Assembly: GCA_965198855.1 (NCBI GenBank)
Contig: CBDAPZ010000002.1
Span: 992,001 to 1,056,000 of the forward strand
DNA: 64,000 bases
Direction: 5' to 3'
Source: BOG-908 sp965198855
Lineage (GTDB): Bacteria > Pseudomonadota > Alphaproteobacteria > Acetobacterales > Acetobacteraceae
A program made the position numbers and the translations under genes. The notes under the pieces are model-generated. The model ran no database searches, was not told where the DNA came from, and saw nothing but the letters and a program-made list of their open reading frames with translations. This document shows, piece by piece, positions 27,545 through 36,640 of this stretch (position 1 is the stretch's first letter; the number at the start of each line of letters is the position of its first letter).

Positions 27545-28234
27545 ATGCCGAAACATATTATGGCGCACATTAATCATCGGGAGATTCGCGCCCAGAGGCT
27601 CGACGACATTCTGGCGTGTGCGCCGGACTTTCTTCTTACGTGCCGCTCCAACGCGCTGATGCCGCTGGCTCGGCAGCTTGGCCTTAGCCGCACCGGCCTG
27701 TACGGTTATATCCAGAATGAAGTCGACCTTATACGACAGCTCTGTTTGGTTCACCTCAATGCTGCGTTCGAAGCTGTTTGCTCACCAGTCGATTGGTGTG
27801 GAGCGCCTGCTGAGGTGTTGCGGGCGATGAGCCTAGCCTTGCTGCGCCACGCAGATAAAACGCCGTCGCGCCATCTTGTGTTCTTGCTGCACCGCCATGC
27901 CCTGCATGATGCGGCGCTTGACGCCGTGGATACGCTGCTTCGCTATCTCACCAATAATTTCCAGCTGGCTTTGCAGGGCGTTCACCCGGACAAACCTTTC
28001 GACAGTTTGCATAGCGGCGCACGCATGTTGCTGGGCGAACTCCTGCACCTGCCGCTCTGGTGGCCGGAGGCGCCGCATATCGGCAAGGATGAATGGCTCT
28101 GCCACCAGATCGGCCATTTGGCGGGAACGCCGGCGCCCGATTGGCGCGTGACGGCCGCGACCCGAATCGACGGCGCCGGCGGAGAATGCAACGATTGGGG
28201 AGAGGTCGATCTCCCCAATCGCTTCATGGTTTAG
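27545..28234 (+). CDS. TetR-like transcriptional regulator (second of a tandem pair)
   Basis: A 229-residue paralogue of the preceding gene. It matches in the HTH (LARQLGLSRTGLYGYIQNEVDLIRQLCLVHL) and in the C-terminal MLLGELLHLPLWW. The start may be ATG 27545 or 27560; neither has a strong ribosome site. The last ~30 residues extend beyond the paralogue. It probably arose by tandem duplication and now diverges widely. DNA target and ligand are unknown. Confidence 0.65.
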   Translation: MPKHIMAHINHREIRAQRLDDILACAPDFLLTCRSNALMPLARQLGLSRTGLYGYIQNEVDLIRQLCLVHLNAAFEAVCSPVDWCGAPAEVLRAMSLALLRHADKTPSRHLVFLLHRHALHDAALDAVDTLLRYLTNNFQLALQGVHPDKPFDSLHSGARMLLGELLHLPLWWPEAPHIGKDEWLCHQIGHLAGTPAPDWRVTAATRIDGAGGECNDWGEVDLPNRFMV

Positions 28235-28464
28235 TTAGGCGTGTGCGCGTCCGCGGCTGCGTTGGCAGCGGCGTGGTCTGCGACCTTCGCCTTGTGATAA
28301 TTGCCGTGGCGGGCAGCCTTTTTCGCGACCACGCGGTCGTGGTGGGCGATGGCGGCGTTTTCCGCCGGCGGCGCATCGTGGCCGGCGGCGGGGTCAACCT
28401 GCTGTGCGGCCGCCGGCAGAGCAACGGCGCAGACAAGGGCGGTGGCAAGCAAAAACGACTTCAT
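28231..28464 (-). CDS. Small secreted Ala/His-rich protein
   Basis: A 77-residue product starting at ATG 28464 with a good AGGAGTG site 3 bases upstream. Residues 1-21 form a signal peptide (FLLATALVCAVALPAAAQ). The short mature part is rich in Ala, His and Lys (AAIAHHDRVVAKKAARHGNYHKAK). It resembles small exported proteins of unknown function; metal binding is possible but unproven. Its 3' end overlaps the end of the convergent TetR-like gene by four bases. Confidence 0.65.
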   Translation of the reverse strand: MKSFLLATALVCAVALPAAAQQVDPAAGHDAPPAENAAIAHHDRVVAKKAARHGNYHKAKVADHAAANAAADAHTPN

Positions 28465-28489
28465 GGTCACTCCTGAGGGGATGAAGACC

Positions 28490-29338
28490 TCACTTTGCCC
28501 CTTCAAGCGGCCCGTTGGAAGACTTGGGTATGTTACACCTTGTCCAGCAAAGGGCGCCGCCTTCGTCGGTGAGAGGCTGGAACACATCGGTCAGGCCGAG
28601 CACCGTTTCCGCGCCGCCGAGGAACAGCACGCCGTCGGGCGGCATCTGATGTGCGAGCGCTTCCAGCACGCGGCGTTTTGTCGGCGGGTCGAAATAGAGC
28701 AGCACGTTGCGGCAGAACACCACGTCGAATCGGCCGAGCGGGCGCAGATCGGCGAGCAGATTCCATTCCCTGAACGTGATTGCGGCGCGCAATTCCGGCT
28801 TGATCCGCCAGTGGGCGCCTTCCTTGGTGAAGTGGCTGACGAGCATCTGCATCGGCAGGCCGCGCTGGATCTCGAATTGCGTGAAGAGGCCGGCGCTGGC
28901 GCGTTCGAGCGGCTCGCGTGCGATGTCGGTGCCCCAGATTTCGATCGACCGCCTGGCCATGGCGCCGGCGAGCTCGGCTGCCACCATCGCGATGGAATAG
29001 GCTTCCTGTCCCGTCGCGGCGGCGGCCGACCAGATGCGCAAGGGGGTGCCTGGCGGGCGTGACTGGTGGAGTTTGGGCAGTATGCTGGTGCGCAAGGCGT
29101 CGAAGGGTTTGGTGTCGCGGAAGAAGAGCGTTTCGTTGGTGGTCATCGCGTCGACCACGTCGCGTTCCAGCGCGCTGCCCGGGCGCATGCTGGCAGAGAG
29201 GGCGGCGAGGTCGTGCAGGCCGTGGCATTTCAGGATGGGCGTCAGGCGGGTTTCGAGCAGATAGAGTTTTTCGGGGCCGATCGCGAGGCCGGAGCGCGCT
29301 TTCAGTACCTCGGCGATGCGCGCGAACGCACCGCTCAT
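28490..29338 (-). CDS. cheR: Chemotaxis protein methyltransferase CheR
   Basis: A 282-residue protein. The start at 29338 overlaps the cheB stop (ATGA). It has the CheR N-terminal helical domain with MTTNETLFFRD, the SAM-binding IWSAAAATGQEAYSIAM (Gly-rich loop altered from the usual ASTGEEPYSIA), and DVVFCRNVLLYFD. It methylates glutamates on chemoreceptors using SAM. It is the last gene of the chemotaxis operon. Confidence 0.92.
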   Translation of the reverse strand: MSGAFARIAEVLKARSGLAIGPEKLYLLETRLTPILKCHGLHDLAALSASMRPGSALERDVVDAMTTNETLFFRDTKPFDALRTSILPKLHQSRPPGTPLRIWSAAAATGQEAYSIAMVAAELAGAMARRSIEIWGTDIAREPLERASAGLFTQFEIQRGLPMQMLVSHFTKEGAHWRIKPELRAAITFREWNLLADLRPLGRFDVVFCRNVLLYFDPPTKRRVLEALAHQMPPDGVLFLGGAETVLGLTDVFQPLTDEGGALCWTRCNIPKSSNGPLEGAK

Positions 29339-30411
29339 GCGCCCGATGTGCCGTCGATCAGCCCCTGCAGTGTAGCACCCATGCGGGAGAGCGGCAGCAC
29401 CGCATGCGCCAGCCCGGCTTTCGCAACCGCGCCAGGCATGCCCCACACCACGCTGCTCGCTTCGTCTTGTGCGATCAGCGTGCCGCCGGCCTCGATGATT
29501 CGCCGCGTGCCGGCCAGCCCGTCCTGGCCCATGCCGGTGAGCATGGCCACCAGCACACGCCCGTCCACCGCTTCGCAGGCCGAGCGCAGCATCGTGTCCA
29601 CCGAGGGGCGGCAGAAATTCTCGGGCGGCGTGTCGGTGAGTTTGGCCACCAGCGTGCCGCCCTGCTGGTGGATCAGCATGTGCCGGTTGCCGGGGGCGAG
29701 CAGGATGTGGCCGGGCAGGAGCGTGTCGCCATCCTTGGCCTCGGTGCAAGGCATGCCACCGAGGCGGGTGATGTGCTCGGCGAGAATGGGGGTGAAGGCG
29801 GCGGGCATATGCTGCGTGAGCACCACGGGGATCGGCAGGTCCGCACGCAGTTGCGGCACCAGGGCGAACAGCGCGTTCGGGCCGCCGGTGGAACTGCCGA
29901 TGGCCAGCAGTTTCGGCTTCAGCGGCGATGCCGGCCGCAGCAGCAGCGGCGCCATGGCCGCCGAGGCGAGATGGGCGCGCTGCAGCCGTGCGACGCCGTG
30001 CACCTTGGCGAGCAGCTCGGCGCTGAAATTCTGGTCGCAGGCGGGAGCGGTCATGGGTTTGTGCACATAGTCCGCGGCGCCGAGGCGCAGCGCCTGCATC
30101 GACACCTCCGCGCCACGGGCGGAGTGGGCGGAGACCATGATGACCGACAGCTCCGGGCGTGCCGCCAGCAGCAAGGGCAGCGCCGTGAGCCCGTCCATCA
30201 CCGGCATCTCGATATCCAGCAGCACCATGTCGATGGTGGCGTGTAGCCGCAGCATATCCAGCGCGGCACGGCCATCGGCGATCTTGGCCACGATCTCGAT
30301 GTCGGGGTCGGCCGACAGGATGTTGGCGATGGCGCTGCGTATGGTGGCGGAATCGTCGCATATCATCAGCCGGACGGGATGGGTCGGTGCGGTGTGCGGC
30401 ATGGCGGTCAT
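29335..30411 (-). CDS. cheB: Protein-glutamate methylesterase CheB
   Basis: A 358-residue two-domain protein. The N-terminal receiver domain has the phosphoacceptor D66 in VLLDIEMP. The C-terminal methylesterase domain has the nucleophile S174 in IGSSTGGPNAL, the catalytic His in VVLTQHMPAAF and the Asp in MLTGMGQDG. It removes methyl groups from chemoreceptors and deamidates Gln when phosphorylated by CheA. Start 30411 overlaps the cheY stop, and its stop overlaps cheR, so translation is coupled. Confidence 0.94.
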   Translation of the reverse strand: MTAMPHTAPTHPVRLMICDDSATIRSAIANILSADPDIEIVAKIADGRAALDMLRLHATIDMVLLDIEMPVMDGLTALPLLLAARPELSVIMVSAHSARGAEVSMQALRLGAADYVHKPMTAPACDQNFSAELLAKVHGVARLQRAHLASAAMAPLLLRPASPLKPKLLAIGSSTGGPNALFALVPQLRADLPIPVVLTQHMPAAFTPILAEHITRLGGMPCTEAKDGDTLLPGHILLAPGNRHMLIHQQGGTLVAKLTDTPPENFCRPSVDTMLRSACEAVDGRVLVAMLTGMGQDGLAGTRRIIEAGGTLIAQDEASSVVWGMPGAVAKAGLAHAVLPLSRMGATLQGLIDGTSGA

Positions 30412-30779
30412 AGCAGGCCGACCTGTTCGAGCTTGCCTTTGAGGATCGCGGCGTCGAACGGCTTCATGATGAATTCCTGGGCGCCGGCCTCGATGGCCTC
30501 CTCGACGAAGCGCATGTCGTTCTCGGTGGTGCAGAACAGCACCGGCGGGTTGGCCGGCCCGAACTCGGCCCGCAATGCGCGCAAAAAATCGATGCCGCTC
30601 ATCACCGGCATGTTCCAGTCGAGCAGGATGGCGTCCGGCAACCTGGTGCGGCAGGCGGTCAGAGCCCGCGCGCCGTCGGCTGCTTCCTCGACGCCGAAGC
30701 CGGTGCCTTCGAGCATGCGGCGGGCGACCTTGCGCACCACGCGGCTGTCGTCGACGACCAGGCAAATGCGGGCGTTCAC
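30408..30779 (-). CDS. cheY: Chemotaxis response regulator CheY
   Basis: A 123-residue single receiver domain. It has the acidic pair in VVDDSRVVRK, the phosphoacceptor D54 in LLDWNMP, a conserved Thr in LFCTTEND and Lys in IMKPFD. The start is GTG 30779, overlapping the cheW stop as GTGA. It should carry the CheA phosphate to a flagellar motor or other target. Confidence 0.92.
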   Translation of the reverse strand: MNARICLVVDDSRVVRKVARRMLEGTGFGVEEAADGARALTACRTRLPDAILLDWNMPVMSGIDFLRALRAEFGPANPPVLFCTTENDMRFVEEAIEAGAQEFIMKPFDAAILKGKLEQVGLL

Positions 30780-31240
30780 GCCGTCACCGTGTCGAATTGC
30801 AGCAGCCTGGCGACGTCGAGCACGACCATCAGCCGGTCGTTGACGCGGAAGATGCCGAGCGAGTGGTCGTTCCAGATCGGCGGCAAGGTCGGCGGATTGG
30901 CCTCCATGTCGGCGCGGCGCAGCGAGACCACTTCGCTGACATGGTCGACCAGAAGGGCATAGAGCTCGCTGCCTTGTTCGGTGACCACCGACATCGGCTT
31001 GGTGCCGGGCGCGCGGGCAGGGAGGCGCAGCCTTTGTCGGAGGTCGATCGCGGTGACGATGCGGCCGCGCAGATTGAGGTTGCCGGCGATCTCGGGAGGG
31101 GCGAGCGGGATGCGTGCGATGGTCTGGCCGGCCAGCACGTCGCGCACCACCAGCACGGGAACGCCACAGAGCTGCTCGCCCAGCATGAGGGTGACGTAGG
31201 AACAGGTCTCTGCCTCCGCGGCTTGGCGGGTGGTTGGCAT
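30776..31240 (-). CDS. cheW: Chemotaxis coupling protein CheW
   Basis: A 154-residue CheW-fold protein. It contains SYVTLMLGEQLCGVPVLVVRDVL and the NLRGRIVTAIDLRQRL signature of CheW. It couples chemoreceptors to CheA. It lies 12 bases downstream of cheA and overlaps cheY. Confidence 0.92.
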   Translation of the reverse strand: MPTTRQAAEAETCSYVTLMLGEQLCGVPVLVVRDVLAGQTIARIPLAPPEIAGNLNLRGRIVTAIDLRQRLRLPARAPGTKPMSVVTEQGSELYALLVDHVSEVVSLRRADMEANPPTLPPIWNDHSLGIFRVNDRLMVVLDVARLLQFDTVTA

Positions 31241-31252
31241 GTGCTGTGTTCC

Positions 31253-33775
31253 TCAAGCGAGCGCGGCGTTCAGGCATTGCCGCAGGCTTTCGATCAGCGC
31301 CTCGCGCTGCATCTTCTGCACGTAGTCGGTGAAGCCGGCGTTGCGGGCGGTCTCGGAATCCATCGCACCGCTGCGGGCGGTCAGCGCGATCATCGGCAGC
31401 TCCGACCAGGCGCCGCCCTGCCGCACCCGGCGGACGAATTCGAGGCCGTCGATATCGGGCATCTCGATATCGGAGACGATCGCATCGACCTGCAGGCCGC
31501 CATCGCGCAGGCGCAACGCCGCTGCGGCGCTGGCGGCGGCGGTGACCTCGTAGCCGGCGGCGGAGAGGGTGGGCACCAGGAGCTGGCGGAAGAAATCGCT
31601 GTCCTCGACCACCAGCACGCGTTGCCGCTGGGCGGGTTTGGCGGGGTCGGCGCCGAACCAGTCGCGCCAGGCCAGAGTGAGCCAGTGGCTGGTGTCCAGC
31701 ACGTCGGCCGCCTGGCCGTCGATCACCGCGGTGCCGAGCAGGCCAGGCCTGGTGGCACCGATCTCGATGCGCAGGCGGTCATGCACGACATCGAGGATGG
31801 CATCGACCATGAGGCCCATGCAGCGTTCGCCATCGGCAAACACCAGCACCGGCTGTGTGGGTTCGGCGTGGCCCGCCTGGCTCTGACGGCTGCCGGGCAC
31901 GAAGCCGCCGGACTCCATGGCGATCAGCGGCATCAGCCGGCCGCGATATTGGGTGACATGGCCGCCCGCGCAGGTCTCGATCTTGCTTAGCGCGATGTCT
32001 TCGAGGCGGGCGACCAGGCTGAGCGGGACGACCAGGGGCGTCGCCTCGTCATTGGCGCGGAACAGCAGCAGGGCCACACGTTCCTCGGATTGCGAGACGG
32101 GCAAGGCGGCTTCCGCGGTGCCGCCCGCCTCGCGCAACGAGACGCCGGTGCTCCGGGCGACGCCGTTCGGGTCGAGGATCATGATCACCGAGCCGTCGCC
32201 AAGGATGGTGTTGCCGCTGAACATGGTGACGTGGCGGAGGATAGGCGCGACCGGCTTGACCACGATTTCCTCGGTGTCGAATACTTCGTCGACCACAATA
32301 CCAAGCAGGCCGCTGCCTACGGCGGTGACCACGACGGTGGTGCTGTCGGGCTTGGCATCGGCACTTTCCATCTGCAGCAGGGTGCCGAGGGAGATCAGCG
32401 GCAGCAGGCGGTCGCGTAGGCGCAGCACCGGGGCGTCGCCCACATGTTCGATAATCGTGGCGGTGCCGTTTGCCGCACCATTCTCGCGGCCGACACGCAC
32501 CAGCTCCATGACGCTGATCTGCGGGATGGCGAAGCGTTCGCCGGCGGCGGAGACGATCAGTGCGGAGACGATCGCCAAGGTGAGCGGGATTTTGATGGTG
32601 AAGCAGGAGCTCGCGCCGTAGGTGCTGGCGAGGTCGATGGTGCCGCCGATCTGCTCGATGTTGGAGCGCACCACGTCCATGCCGACGCCGCGGCCGGAGA
32701 TGGCGGTGACGGCAGCCGCGGTGGAGAAGCCGGCGCGGAAGATGAAGGCGCGGATCTGCGTCTCGGTCATCAAAGCGAGCTCGGCTTCTGTGGCGAGGCC
32801 CTTGCTGAGGGCTTTTTCGCGGATGCGCGCCACGTTGAGGCCGCGGCCGTCATCGGCGACTTCGATCAGGATGTGGCCGCCTTCGTGGAAGGCGTTGAGC
32901 ATGATTCGGCCGGCCTCGGGTTTGCCGGCGGCGCGACGTTCGTCGGGGGTTTCCAGGCCGTGATCGGCGCTGTTGCGAACCATGTGGGTGAGCGGATCTC
33001 GCATCAGTTCGAGGACCTGGCGGTCCAGCTCGGTGTCCTGACCGCGCATCTCCAGGATGATCTTCTTGCCGGTTTCCTGGGCGAGGTCGCGGACGAGGCG
33101 GGGGAGCTTGTTCCAGGCGGTGCCGATCGGCTGCATGCGGGTTTTCATCACACCCTCCTGCAGGTCGGAGGTGATGTGGGAGAGGCGTTGCAGGGGGGCG
33201 TTGAAGGCGGTGATGTTCTGGGCGCGGGCGAGCTGGAGGAGCTGATTGCGGGTCAGCACGAGCTCGCCGACGAGGGTCATCAGCTCTTCCAGCACATCGA
33301 CAGTGACGCGGATGGTCTGCGGGCCTGCCTGGGTTTCGGCTTGTGGTTCGGGGGTGGCGGCCTCTTGTGCCTCGGCTGGCGGGGCAGAGGCATCGAGCTC
33401 ACCAGCGGCGGCGCGATTGAGGGCAGCGATCATGGCGGTGTCGTCGCCGGGGGGTTCGCTGCCGGTGGCGCCAAGGCCGACGAGGATGGATTTGATGCGG
33501 TCGAGCGAGGCGAGGACGAGGTTGATTACTTCGGGGGTGACGACCAGTTCGCCGTCGCGCACGCGGCCGAGCACGTTTTCAGCCGCGTGGGCGACGTGTT
33601 CCAGCCGCGGGAGCCCGAGGAAGCCGCAGGTGCCTTTGATGGTGTGGACCATGCGGAAGATCAGCGAGAGGGTGGGCTTGTCGTCAGGAACGCGCTCGAG
33701 CTTGACCAAAGCGAGGTCGAGTTCGGCGAGGGCCTCGTTCGTCTCGGTCAGGAATTCCGGGATCAGGTCGTCCAT
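31253..33775 (-). CDS. cheA: Hybrid chemotaxis histidine kinase CheA with two CheW-like domains and a C-terminal receiver
   Basis: An 840-residue kinase. Domains in order: HPt with phospho-His H44 in VHTIKGTCGFLG; a short linker with no obvious P2 domain; P3 dimerisation helices near 165-235; an ATPase domain with the N box MVRNSADHGLE, G1 VADDGRGL and G2 SGRGVGMDVV; a first CheW-like P5; a second CheW-like segment; and a C-terminal receiver (VLVVEDSDFF, VSDIEMPDIDG). It autophosphorylates and passes phosphate to CheY and CheB. The attached receiver may act as a phosphate sink. ATG 33775 is chosen because the HPt begins there (MDDLIPEFLTETNE). Confidence 0.92.
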   Translation of the reverse strand: MDDLIPEFLTETNEALAELDLALVKLERVPDDKPTLSLIFRMVHTIKGTCGFLGLPRLEHVAHAAENVLGRVRDGELVVTPEVINLVLASLDRIKSILVGLGATGSEPPGDDTAMIAALNRAAAGELDASAPPAEAQEAATPEPQAETQAGPQTIRVTVDVLEELMTLVGELVLTRNQLLQLARAQNITAFNAPLQRLSHITSDLQEGVMKTRMQPIGTAWNKLPRLVRDLAQETGKKIILEMRGQDTELDRQVLELMRDPLTHMVRNSADHGLETPDERRAAGKPEAGRIMLNAFHEGGHILIEVADDGRGLNVARIREKALSKGLATEAELALMTETQIRAFIFRAGFSTAAAVTAISGRGVGMDVVRSNIEQIGGTIDLASTYGASSCFTIKIPLTLAIVSALIVSAAGERFAIPQISVMELVRVGRENGAANGTATIIEHVGDAPVLRLRDRLLPLISLGTLLQMESADAKPDSTTVVVTAVGSGLLGIVVDEVFDTEEIVVKPVAPILRHVTMFSGNTILGDGSVIMILDPNGVARSTGVSLREAGGTAEAALPVSQSEERVALLLFRANDEATPLVVPLSLVARLEDIALSKIETCAGGHVTQYRGRLMPLIAMESGGFVPGSRQSQAGHAEPTQPVLVFADGERCMGLMVDAILDVVHDRLRIEIGATRPGLLGTAVIDGQAADVLDTSHWLTLAWRDWFGADPAKPAQRQRVLVVEDSDFFRQLLVPTLSAAGYEVTAAASAAAALRLRDGGLQVDAIVSDIEMPDIDGLEFVRRVRQGGAWSELPMIALTARSGAMDSETARNAGFTDYVQKMQREALIESLRQCLNAALA

Positions 33776-33821
33776 TGGGCGAGGATGGACGTGGCGGGCG
33801 AAGAATGTGTGAAGAAGGTTT

Positions 33822-34445
33822 TTAGAGCTGCTTGACGCTGAGGCGGGTGAGCGACTCCAGGGTGATGGTGCGGTGTTGCGCACGCGCTTGTAGGCACGCC
33901 AGAGCGATGGCCGCGCTGCGGGGTGCTTCGCACGCGATAAGAAGCGCTTCTTTGCTGTCGAGGCAGTTGGCAAAGGGCGCGGGCCAGGCGGCGCGCATGC
34001 CTTCGATTTCCACGTTAAAAATCTGGTCGGTGCCGGAGAGTTTTATCGTGCCGCCGCGTGGCAGGCCGGATGCGGCGACGAGCAGGAGCGAGAGCGAGAG
34101 CTGCTGGGTTTGCGGGGCGGTAGCCTGCAGGGCGGTGGCCTCGAGGTGCAGGCGCTCGGCGCCAGGCAGGCCGTCGCACAGGGTTTCGGGCGAGCGCAGT
34201 TCGCTGCCGGCACCCCAGGCGGCGCGCAGCAGGCGCAGCCTTGCCGCGACCTCCTTCGAGAGGACCAGCGCCAGATCGAGCGCCTCCCGGTCATTCTCCT
34301 CGGCCGCCAGTTCGAGCATGCCGGTGAGGGCACCCATGGAGCCGGCGAGGTCGTGGCATAGCCGGGCGCAGATCGTGCCTGCCAGGGTCAGCGGGTCCAG
34401 TCCCACCAGGGAGGCGGCGGTGCGCAACGGTGGAACTGTTGGCAT
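33822..34445 (-). CDS. ChpT-like histidine phosphotransferase
   Basis: A 207-residue protein resembling alphaproteobacterial ChpT: an N-terminal helical bundle with RLCHDLAGSMGALTGMLELA, in which the His of LCHD is the phospho-acceptor position, followed by a degenerate ATPase-like C-terminal domain with no clear nucleotide motifs. ChpT normally relays phosphate from hybrid kinases to CtrA. Here it heads the chemotaxis operon, 46 bases before cheA, and could work with the CheA-attached receiver. That role is inferred from position. Confidence 0.72.
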   Translation of the reverse strand: MPTVPPLRTAASLVGLDPLTLAGTICARLCHDLAGSMGALTGMLELAAEENDREALDLALVLSKEVAARLRLLRAAWGAGSELRSPETLCDGLPGAERLHLEATALQATAPQTQQLSLSLLLVAASGLPRGGTIKLSGTDQIFNVEIEGMRAAWPAPFANCLDSKEALLIACEAPRSAAIALACLQARAQHRTITLESLTRLSVKQL

Positions 34446-34495
34446 GCGGCGGTTGTTTTCCTTCTATGGGTTCTGTCACGCGGCGGGACCTAGAG

Positions 34496-34660
34496 ATGAC
34501 CGAATTCGAACCGGGGCAATTCGTGCGGAATCCGAAGCGGCCGGATTGGGGGCTCGGCCAGGTGCAGTCCGTCGTTGAAGCGCGGGTGACGGTGAATTTC
34601 GAGAATATAGGCAAAATTCTTGTCAATACAGTTAATGTCGAACTCGAAATAGAAATGTGA
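34496..34660 (+). CDS. DUF3553 domain small protein
   Basis: A 54-residue protein starting at ATG 34496 that begins MTEFEPGQFVRNPKRPDWGLGQVQSV. This is the DUF3553 pattern (basic loop, then an SH3/KOW-like strand pair), widespread in Alphaproteobacteria. Function unproven; the fold resembles CarD/UvrD-tail-type RNA polymerase-binding modules. It is divergent from the ChpT-like gene and followed by moaA. Confidence 0.75.
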   Translation: MTEFEPGQFVRNPKRPDWGLGQVQSVVEARVTVNFENIGKILVNTVNVELEIEM

Positions 34661-34729
34661 CGCGGGCGGGACCACGACCCCGTCAGGCCCCTTGACCAAG
34701 GGGCGGAACATGGCGACTTGCAGACAATC

Positions 34730-35713
34730 ATGCCGCTCATCGACCCCTTTGCCCGGCCTATCACCTATCTGCGCGTGTCGGTGACGGATCGGTGCGACCT
34801 TCGCTGCGTCTATTGCATGGCGGAGGACATGACATTTCTGCCGCGGGCCGAGATCCTGTCGCTGGGGGAGCTGGAGCAGCTTTGCGACGCCTTCATCACC
34901 GCTGGTGTGCGCAAGCTGCGGATTACCGGGGGCGAGCCGCTGGTGCGGCGGAATGTCATAAGCCTGATTGCGGCGATGGGTACGCGGCTGGGCCAGGGGC
35001 TGGATGAGCTGACGCTTACCACCAACGGCACACAGCTTGCGCGGCATGCGGAGGCGCTGGCGCGTGCGGGGGTGAAGCGGATCAATGTCAGCCTCGATAC
35101 GCTGGATCCGGAGCGGTTCGCGCGGCTGACGCGGTGGGGGAAGCTGCCCGCGGTGCTGGAGGGGATTTTCGCGGCACGCGATGCGGGGCTTGCGGTCAAG
35201 ATCAACGCTGTCGCGCTGCGTGGCGAGAACGAGGACGAGTTCGATGACATGCTTGCCTGGTGCGGGCGGCACGGGTTCGATTTCTGTCTGATCGAGACCA
35301 TGCCGATGGGCGAGATCGGGCAGGATCGTGTCGATCACTACCTGCCGTTGTCGCTGGTGCGCGCCCGGCTGCAGAATCGCTGGACGCTGGTGGAGAGCGA
35401 TTACCGCACCGGCGGGCCCGCGCGGTATGTGACGGTGCAGGAGACCGGGCGCCGCCTGGGCTTCATCACGCCGCTGACGCATAATTTCTGCGAGGATTGC
35501 AACCGTGTTCGGCTGACGGTGACGGGCATGCTGTATATGTGCCTGGGCCAGGATGATGCGGCCGACCTGCGGCGGCCGTTACGTCAAGGTGACGATCTGC
35601 AGGAGGCCATCAGCGAGGCGATCTCCCGCAAGCCGAAAGGCCATGATTTCATCATCGACAGAAGCAGGCGCGCGCCTGCGGTGGCGCGGCATATGAGTGT
35701 GACCGGCGGCTGA
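34730..35713 (+). CDS. moaA: GTP 3',8-cyclase MoaA
   Basis: A 327-residue radical-SAM enzyme that converts GTP to cyclic dehydro-GTP, the first step of molybdenum cofactor synthesis, with MoaC. Seen: radical-SAM cluster C22-x3-C26-x2-C29 (DRCDLRCVYCM), SAM motif RITGGEPLVRR, second cluster FCEDCNRVRLTVTG followed by a Cys in LYMCLG, and the conserved C-terminal GG. A TTG at 34718 is in frame, but the homologous N-terminus fits ATG 34730. The SMP-30-like gene starts 5 bases after its stop. Confidence 0.93.
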   Translation: MPLIDPFARPITYLRVSVTDRCDLRCVYCMAEDMTFLPRAEILSLGELEQLCDAFITAGVRKLRITGGEPLVRRNVISLIAAMGTRLGQGLDELTLTTNGTQLARHAEALARAGVKRINVSLDTLDPERFARLTRWGKLPAVLEGIFAARDAGLAVKINAVALRGENEDEFDDMLAWCGRHGFDFCLIETMPMGEIGQDRVDHYLPLSLVRARLQNRWTLVESDYRTGGPARYVTVQETGRRLGFITPLTHNFCEDCNRVRLTVTGMLYMCLGQDDAADLRRPLRQGDDLQEAISEAISRKPKGHDFIIDRSRRAPAVARHMSVTGG

Positions 35714-35718
35714 TCGGA

Positions 35719-36606
35719 ATGCCGTCTCCGGCGCGTTTGCGCGAGATCCATGAGGTCAGGAATACATTAGGCGAATGCCCGCTCTGGAATGACCGGGATG
35801 GGCATTTTTGGTGGACCGACCTGCATGAGTCGCGTCTTTACCGGATGAACCCGCAAACCGGCGCCATTTCGATTACCGATGTGCCGGAACGACTTTGCTC
35901 TTTCGCGTTTCTTGCCAAGCGGGACACGCATATTCTTGCCGCGTTCGAAAGTGGCTTGGCTTTTTACGATCTTCGGAATGGTGAGATCGACTGGATTACG
36001 CGGCCGGAGCATGGACCGACAGGCATGCGCTTCAACGATGGGCGTGTCGACCGGCAAGGCCGCTTCTGGATCGGCACCATGGTGGAGGAGCGGGACCGCG
36101 TCCCGGTCGGCTCGGCCGCGCTGTATTGCCTCACCGCGGACCTCGATTTGACGTTGCATGCGCAAAACGTCACCATCTCCAACGGACTCTGCACCAGCCC
36201 GGACGGCGCCACGCTGTATTTTGCCGATTCGCCGAGCCGGGTCATCCATGCCTTCGACCTGGATATTGCGTTCGGCACCATTGCGCATAAACGCGTTTTT
36301 GCCACCGTCAGCCAGGGGGTGCCGGATGGCTCGGCCGTCGATTGCGAAGGACATGTGTGGAGCGCACGCTGGGGTGGCAGCAAGCTGGTGCGCCACGCGC
36401 CGGATGGACGCGCGGTCGATGAGATCGCATTGCCGGTGAGCCGGCCGACATGTTTGGCCTTTGGTGGCGCGGACATGAAATTGCTGTTCGTGACATCTGC
36501 ACGCGAGGGGATGGATCAGGCGGCGCTTGACGCTGAGCCATTGGCGGGTGCTGTGCTGATCTACGAGTCGGAGGTGGCGGGGTTACCGGAGGAAAGATTC
36601 AGGTAA
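35719..36606 (+). CDS. SMP-30/gluconolactonase/LRE family protein
   Basis: A 295-residue beta-propeller. Seen: LGECPLWNDRDGHFWWTDLHESRL with the metal-binding Glu of the family, GMRFNDGRVDRQGRFWIGTM with the Asn/Asp ligands, and ISNGLCTSPDGATLYFADSPSRVI with the later Asn and Asp ligands. Such enzymes hydrolyse sugar lactones with a divalent metal. The actual lactone is unknown. Start ATG 35719. It follows moaA closely on the same strand, but the two functions are unrelated. Confidence 0.88.
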   Translation: MPSPARLREIHEVRNTLGECPLWNDRDGHFWWTDLHESRLYRMNPQTGAISITDVPERLCSFAFLAKRDTHILAAFESGLAFYDLRNGEIDWITRPEHGPTGMRFNDGRVDRQGRFWIGTMVEERDRVPVGSAALYCLTADLDLTLHAQNVTISNGLCTSPDGATLYFADSPSRVIHAFDLDIAFGTIAHKRVFATVSQGVPDGSAVDCEGHVWSARWGGSKLVRHAPDGRAVDEIALPVSRPTCLAFGGADMKLLFVTSAREGMDQAALDAEPLAGAVLIYESEVAGLPEERFR

Positions 36607-36640
36607 GGCAGCCATTCTTCGACCCGGTTGGAAACGTCAC

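Noticed and set aside
32444..33835. Long plus-strand frame opposite cheA
   Set aside because: Gly/Ala/Asp-rich antisense shadow in a GC-rich gene.
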